A DNA stretch of 5,899 bases from Bacteroidota bacterium. GTDB taxonomy: Bacteria; Bacteroidota; Bacteroidia; Cytophagales; Cyclobacteriaceae. The notes under the pieces are model-generated. The model was not told where the DNA came from, ran no database searches, and saw nothing but the letters and a program-made list of their open reading frames with translations. The DNA is taken from the NCBI GenBank assembly GCA_027297025.1, contig JAPUIM010000279.1, forward strand, positions 1-5,899, written 5' to 3'. Both the position numbers and the translations under genes were made by a program. Positions 5,113-5,899 of this stretch are shown in pieces (the first letter of the stretch is position 1; every line of letters begins with the position of its first letter).

Positions 5113-5899
5113 ATGAGTAAAAAAATATTGATCACCGGAGGCACGGGTTTATTGGGATCCCAATTGACCCGGAAATTGATAGAAAAAGGCCATCGCGTTT
5201 CTTTTTTAACTAGAAACCCTAACCAAGGAAATGTTCCTGGATTTAAATGGGACACGGAAAACAAATCCTTGGAAGAAGAAGCATTTGATAAGGTGGACAC
5301 CTTAATTCACCTGGCTGGTGCAGGAGTGGCTGATAAAAGATGGTCGGACAAAAGAAAGGCGGTGATATTTAATAGCAGGGTGGAAGGAAGTAAACTTTTA
5401 TTTGAACAATTAGCCTCCATCGACCACCAGGTCGGCACCTTTATTTCGGCTTCCGCCACCGGATATTACGGCATCGATACCGGTGATACCTGGGTGGGGG
5501 AAGAAGACGGTCCCGGGAGCGGATTTTTAGCCGACCTTTGTGTACACTGGGAGAGAGCTGCGGATCAATTTGATGGACAGGGTATTCGAACCGTAAAATT
5601 TAGAATTGGGGTAGTAATGAGCCCCGTGGGAGGGGCATTGGAGAAACTGATAGTTCCTGTAAAATTGGGAGTTGGCGCCCCTTTGGGCAGTGGTGATCAA
5701 TACATGAGTTGGATCCACTTAGAGGATTTGTGTGAGCTTTTTATTCATGCCATCGAAGATCCAAAAATTGCAGGAACATACAATGCGGTAGCTCCGCAAC
5801 CGTTAACCAATAGGGAATTTACCAGGCTATTAGCCAAAGAGACAAACCGACCACTATTGTTGCCTCCGGTTCCTTCATTTGTTTTAAAATTAATGCTGG
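5113..5899 (+). CDS. TIGR01777-family NAD(P)-binding epimerase/SDR-like protein (YfcH-like), C-terminus cut by window edge
   Basis: ATG at 5113 opens a frame that runs to the right edge: 262 complete codons of a family usually near 300 residues. The start MSKKILITGGTGLLG gives a Rossmann fold with the dinucleotide-binding glycines G9, G12 and G15. Family hallmarks follow in order: TLIHLAGAGVADKRW at 63-77, ISASATGYYG at 111-120, RIGVVMS at 164-170 and SGDQYMSWIHLEDL at 193-206. This pattern marks the atypical SDR group that includes E. coli YfcH and the C-terminal domain of plant and cyanobacterial SulA-type proteins; the usual YxxxK catalytic pair of SDR enzymes is not seen. The reaction is unknown. 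It is divergent from the exported coiled-coil gene, and its right-hand neighbour is outside the window. A good Shine-Dalgarno sequence is absent. The family call is firm, the biochemical role is not. Confidence 0.92.
   Translation, partial: MSKKILITGGTGLLGSQLTRKLIEKGHRVSFLTRNPNQGNVPGFKWDTENKSLEEEAFDKVDTLIHLAGAGVADKRWSDKRKAVIFNSRVEGSKLLFEQLASIDHQVGTFISASATGYYGIDTGDTWVGEEDGPGSGFLADLCVHWERAADQFDGQGIRTVKFRIGVVMSPVGGALEKLIVPVKLGVGAPLGSGDQYMSWIHLEDLCELFIHAIEDPKIAGTYNAVAPQPLTNREFTRLLAKETNRPLLLPPVPSFVLKLML

Noticed and set aside
5527..5718. Minus-strand short frames within the SDR gene (also 5094-5300)
   Set aside because: The plus-strand frame encodes an unmistakable Rossmann/TIGR01777 protein over the same bases.

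Overview
The window looks like a chromosomal segment from a member of the Bacteroidota, probably a Cytophagales/Cyclobacteriaceae-type marine or soil bacterium. This is inferred from three things. The start codons lack a clear Shine-Dalgarno sequence. There is a TAnnTTTG-type -7 promoter element (TACTTTTG) ahead of the MoxR gene. The protein types and the moderately AT-rich composition also fit. I cannot name a species from sequence alone.

Layout, left to right. (1) A small, very basic protein on the minus strand (start at 212) runs off the left edge. (2) A divergent 95-bp AT-rich spacer with inverted and direct repeats separates it from an XRE-type helix-turn-helix regulator with a C-terminal coiled coil (308-694, +). 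(3) Convergent with it, and ending 10 bp away, is a large parallel beta-helix (pectate-lyase-3-like) protein on the minus strand (705-2618). The two gene ends share a 10-bp inverted repeat that could be a bidirectional terminator. (4) A 142-bp divergent spacer carries a good Bacteroidota promoter for a complete MoxR-family AAA+ ATPase (2761-3777, +). (5) On the same strand after 110 bp is a low-molecular-weight phosphatase/ArsC-type arsenate reductase (3888-4274, +). (6) Convergent with it, 3 bp away, is a secreted coiled-coil protein of unknown function (4278-4988, -). (7) After a 124-bp divergent spacer comes a TIGR01777-type NAD(P)-binding epimerase/SDR protein (5113 to the right edge, +), which is cut by the window end.

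The genes do not form an evident pathway or a single operon; strands alternate at almost every gene. Only MoxR and the phosphatase could share a transcript. The region reads mostly as ordinary core or lightly accessory chromosome. The points most worth a second look are the XRE/small-basic-protein divergent pair with its operator-like repeats, the MoxR ATPase lacking its usual DUF58/VWA partners immediately downstream, the beta-helix protein with an apparent inserted domain and a poorly defined N-terminus, and the secreted coiled-coil protein. I found no transposase, CRISPR array, tRNA or rRNA, and no convincing new defence or mobile system.
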